This document shows positions 26,275 through 28,232 of a stretch of DNA of 28,232 bases, one piece after another; position 1 is the first letter of the stretch, and each line of letters opens with the position of its first letter. The notes under the pieces were generated by a model that was given only the letters and a program-made list of their open reading frames with translations, was not told where the DNA came from and did not search any database. The DNA lies in the NCBI GenBank assembly GCA_000316135.1, contig JH994105.1:4961-33192 (forward strand), in the 5' to 3' direction. The position numbers were made by a program, and so were the translations under genes. The stretch comes from Trachipleistophora hominis (Eukaryota > Microsporidia > Pleistophoridae).

Positions 26275-26880
26275 CTTGTTTCGTCGCGTATTTATGTTTG
26301 TTAATTTGCTTTAATAGTAAGTTAAATTAGATTTTGATGGACAAATCACATATCAATCATTAAATTGACTTGTTAGAGTTTATCAAGTATACACTTGAAT
26401 TCGTAGTAAATTGATAAGTTAAAGAAAAGTCGCTTTTGATAGCTCGAACAGAATAGATTATATGCTATTGGTATGAATGAAGGACAATTACAACTAAAAA
26501 ATGATTAAAAATACATCTCCTTCTATTTCTGAATCAATTCCTTCTTTATTTTGAACATGATATTTCATAATTTATTGCAATATGTATTTAGCAAAAGCAC
26601 TTTTATAATAATATAACGTATTCTGTGGTAATATGAAGCACTATAGTATCTAAAACACCAAAATTAAAAAATTTACAAATTATTTGTGTTATAGGTTTTT
26701 AGTTCATTGATAATCAATGAATGTCCTTTTTGAGCTGTAATTTATAAGTTTCCTGTCAAAGATTAAATGATAAAAGCCACTAAAATAGGTATATTATTAA
26801 CCACTTTATGTTATTAGAGTTCAAAAGCGCATATCAATACCACGTATTATATTAGTTTTTGTAGCAATCCGAAATACAGT

Positions 26881-27111
26881 ATGTTGCGGACCACAAAAAA
26901 GTTAACAGCAAGCATTAAAAATTACAATCTTATGTGCAAATATTATACAGAGAAATACAAATTTTTACCGAAGTTAATAAAGCTGTCGTCTATAAGCCTT
27001 ACATGTAAAACAGAAAAAGTAAAATCAATGAATTATTTTCTATTAGATGGGAAACAAAACAAGTTTGCGCAGATTTTTATGCCAAAATTTGCCGTTTTAA
27101 GTATCAATTGA
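26881..27111 (+). CDS. Hypothetical ORF, 76 aa
   Basis: An ATG frame of 76 codons encodes a Lys-rich peptide beginning MLRTTKKLTASIKNYNLMCK. There is no C-run, TATA box or AATAAA near it, and its base composition is only a little above the spacer's. No family is recognised. It may be chance or a remnant. Confidence 0.2.
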   Translation: MLRTTKKLTASIKNYNLMCKYYTEKYKFLPKLIKLSSISLTCKTEKVKSMNYFLLDGKQNKFAQIFMPKFAVLSIN

Positions 27112-27275
27112 CGCTTATGTAATCATAACTTTATTTTTAAATATTATGTTTAGCACTTGGTTGTCAAATTTGTACTTTTAAATTATTACCAGCTATATAA
27201 CTTATTTTTATAGACAAAAAGAAGCAATAAAAACATAATCATGGAAGTTATATCTTTTTTCACAATTTACTGACT

Positions 27276-27301
27276 AAAAGCATATTTAAAAATATGCTTT
27301 T
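27276..27301. repeat. Perfect inverted repeat, 12-base arms
   Basis: AAAAGCATATTT, two bases, then AAATATGCTTTT, followed by more T. It could form a hairpin with a T-run; no gene is linked to it. Confidence 0.5.
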
Positions 27302-28069
27302 TTTGAACAAGATTGAAGGATATTTTTGGAAAATAGTTTGTAAAAACACTATTCGATTAATATGAAAGCAACGTGAACGTGTTTACATCAGAGCTCGTTA
27401 ATCAACCATTACATTGCATTAATTGTTTTATAAAGATGCCTAGTAATTTGTGTGGATATATAAGATAGCCATGATAGCTATTATAATGGTAGTATAAACA
27501 TATTGTCCTTAAATAGACCTATCATTTAAACATCGTTGGCAATAAAGAGAGTATACGGGATTTAGATACATCAATGGATTAAATGGATTAAGAAGGATTA
27601 TCTGAATCATATTATTTGATATATTATAGAATTAATTTACAATTTTTTAAGCAAAGTAATTCTCTCACGTCCTCTATTTTACCTTTCACAAACATTTATC
27701 TCACTCTTTCAATGCAAACTAGTTTATTTGCCTAAATTTTCTCATAAAAAAGTTATATTTCGAATCATTTAATATTATGTTTGCTTTTTGAGTTTGCAAA
27801 AATTCACAGAAAATCGAATTTTTTCGGGAAAATTTGTTGTTAAAATTACTATCAACACTTTTAGTTAAGTATTCAGAAATCATTTCATTCAAATTATAAG
27901 TATTGGATTAATAATTAGTAAGTACAAATTGAGCTATCTAGTTTATCAAAAATGAGCGTCAAGTGGGATTTCATGTTTTTCATACATAAAAGTGGTAATT
28001 CGATATTTAAAATTCATTAATATTGTTTAAACACGCACAATTTACAGTTTTGACATAAACTATTTTAGT

Positions 28070-28232
28070 CTAATATAATAATTTATCATACAACATATTC
28101 CTTATGTAAATCTTATTGTTATCAGCTTTGCTTTGATCGCCATTGTCTGCAATGTATACTTTGAGACCATCTGCATGACGCACTCGAGGCAAAGCCACAT
28201 ACAACTGTCCATGTACAAAAACGGGGCTATGT
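28070..28232 (-). CDS. C-terminus of a Helitron-type PIF1-like helicase (partial)
   Basis: The minus strand carries an open frame from the window edge to a TAG at 28070-28072, giving 53 residues that read HSPVFVHGQLYVALPRVRHA, then DGLKVYIADNG and a short tail ending NMLYDKLLY. HGQLYVALSRV followed by DGLKV is the helicase motif VI region of the Rep-helicase of Helitron rolling-circle transposons, and the stop shortly afterwards is where those proteins end. The rest of the element lies beyond the window. The motif VI Arg is kept, but the usual Ser (ALSR) is Pro, which may mean decay. Ordinary cellular PIF1 is less likely because its motif differs (F-x-Y-V-A-L-S-R-A). Confidence 0.7.
   Translation of the reverse strand, partial: HSPVFVHGQLYVALPRVRHADGLKVYIADNGDQSKADNNKIYIRNMLYDKLLY

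Larger units (their letters stand above)
26275..28069. other. AT-rich spacer with one doubtful ORF and an inverted repeat
   Basis: About 1.8 kb of AT-rich DNA. It contains the weak ORF at 26881-27111 and a palindrome at 27276-27301. On the minus strand, downstream of the helicase stop, I looked for a Helitron 3' end (hairpin followed by CTRR) and found no convincing one. Confidence 0.5.

Noticed and set aside
27901..27960. CTAG near a possible Helitron 3' end downstream of the helicase stop
   Set aside because: No hairpin stands 10-15 bases before it, and CTAG is common by chance in AT-rich DNA.
1..28232. tRNA and rRNA genes
   Set aside because: I looked for GGTTCGAATCC-type T-arms and for conserved rRNA stretches on both strands and found none that hold up.

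Overview
The window looks like nuclear DNA of a microsporidian, most plausibly a lineage with long AT-rich intergenic regions (the Trachipleistophora/Vavraia type is my guess). All proteins are eukaryotic and the genes appear intronless. Several are short relative to their families. Most starts carry a C-run (CCC to CCCCC) within about 15 bases upstream, a signal known for microsporidian genes. Several stop codons overlap or sit just before an AATAAA polyadenylation signal. Coding DNA is visibly richer in G+C than the flanks, which makes genes easy to separate from spacers.

Layout. 1-435 (-): start of a lysine-rich charged protein that runs off the window. 0.5-4.66 kb: AT-rich spacer. 4.67-5.22 kb (-): tandem CCCH zinc-finger (Tis11/TTP type) RNA-binding protein. 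5.2-7.3 kb: spacer with two small TATA-preceded ORFs. 7.35-8.86 kb (-): secreted Pro/Cys-rich protein with eight 12-residue repeats, a candidate polar tube or spore wall protein. 8.9-11.5 kb: spacer. 11.5-14.9 kb: multi-pass membrane protein (+), Mad3/BUB1-type checkpoint protein (-), and DUF866/CZIB-like zinc protein (+). 16.2-18.5 kb: a small ORF (-) divergent from trehalose-6-phosphate synthase (+), which carries an insertion of about 250 residues full of CxxC pairs. 19.2-21.7 kb: minisatellites around a p24/EMP24-type cargo receptor and ribulose-phosphate 3-epimerase. 22.6-24.3 kb: exocyst Sec5-like protein. 24.5-24.87 kb: a GC-rich, hairpin-dense island ending in a T-run, a candidate Pol III non-coding RNA. 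25.2-26.3 kb (-): a second secreted, low-complexity protein. 28.07 kb to the end (-): C-terminus of a Helitron-type helicase.

The recognised genes cover sugar metabolism (trehalose and pentose phosphate), secretion (p24, exocyst), mitotic checkpoint and mRNA control, plus two lineage-specific secreted proteins. They do not form an operon or an obvious single pathway.

The most unusual items are the Cys-rich insertion inside the trehalose-phosphate synthase, the structured RNA-like island, and a family of dispersed intergenic repeats (GTTTAATTATC...ACCATGGCC), one copy of which leads directly into that island.
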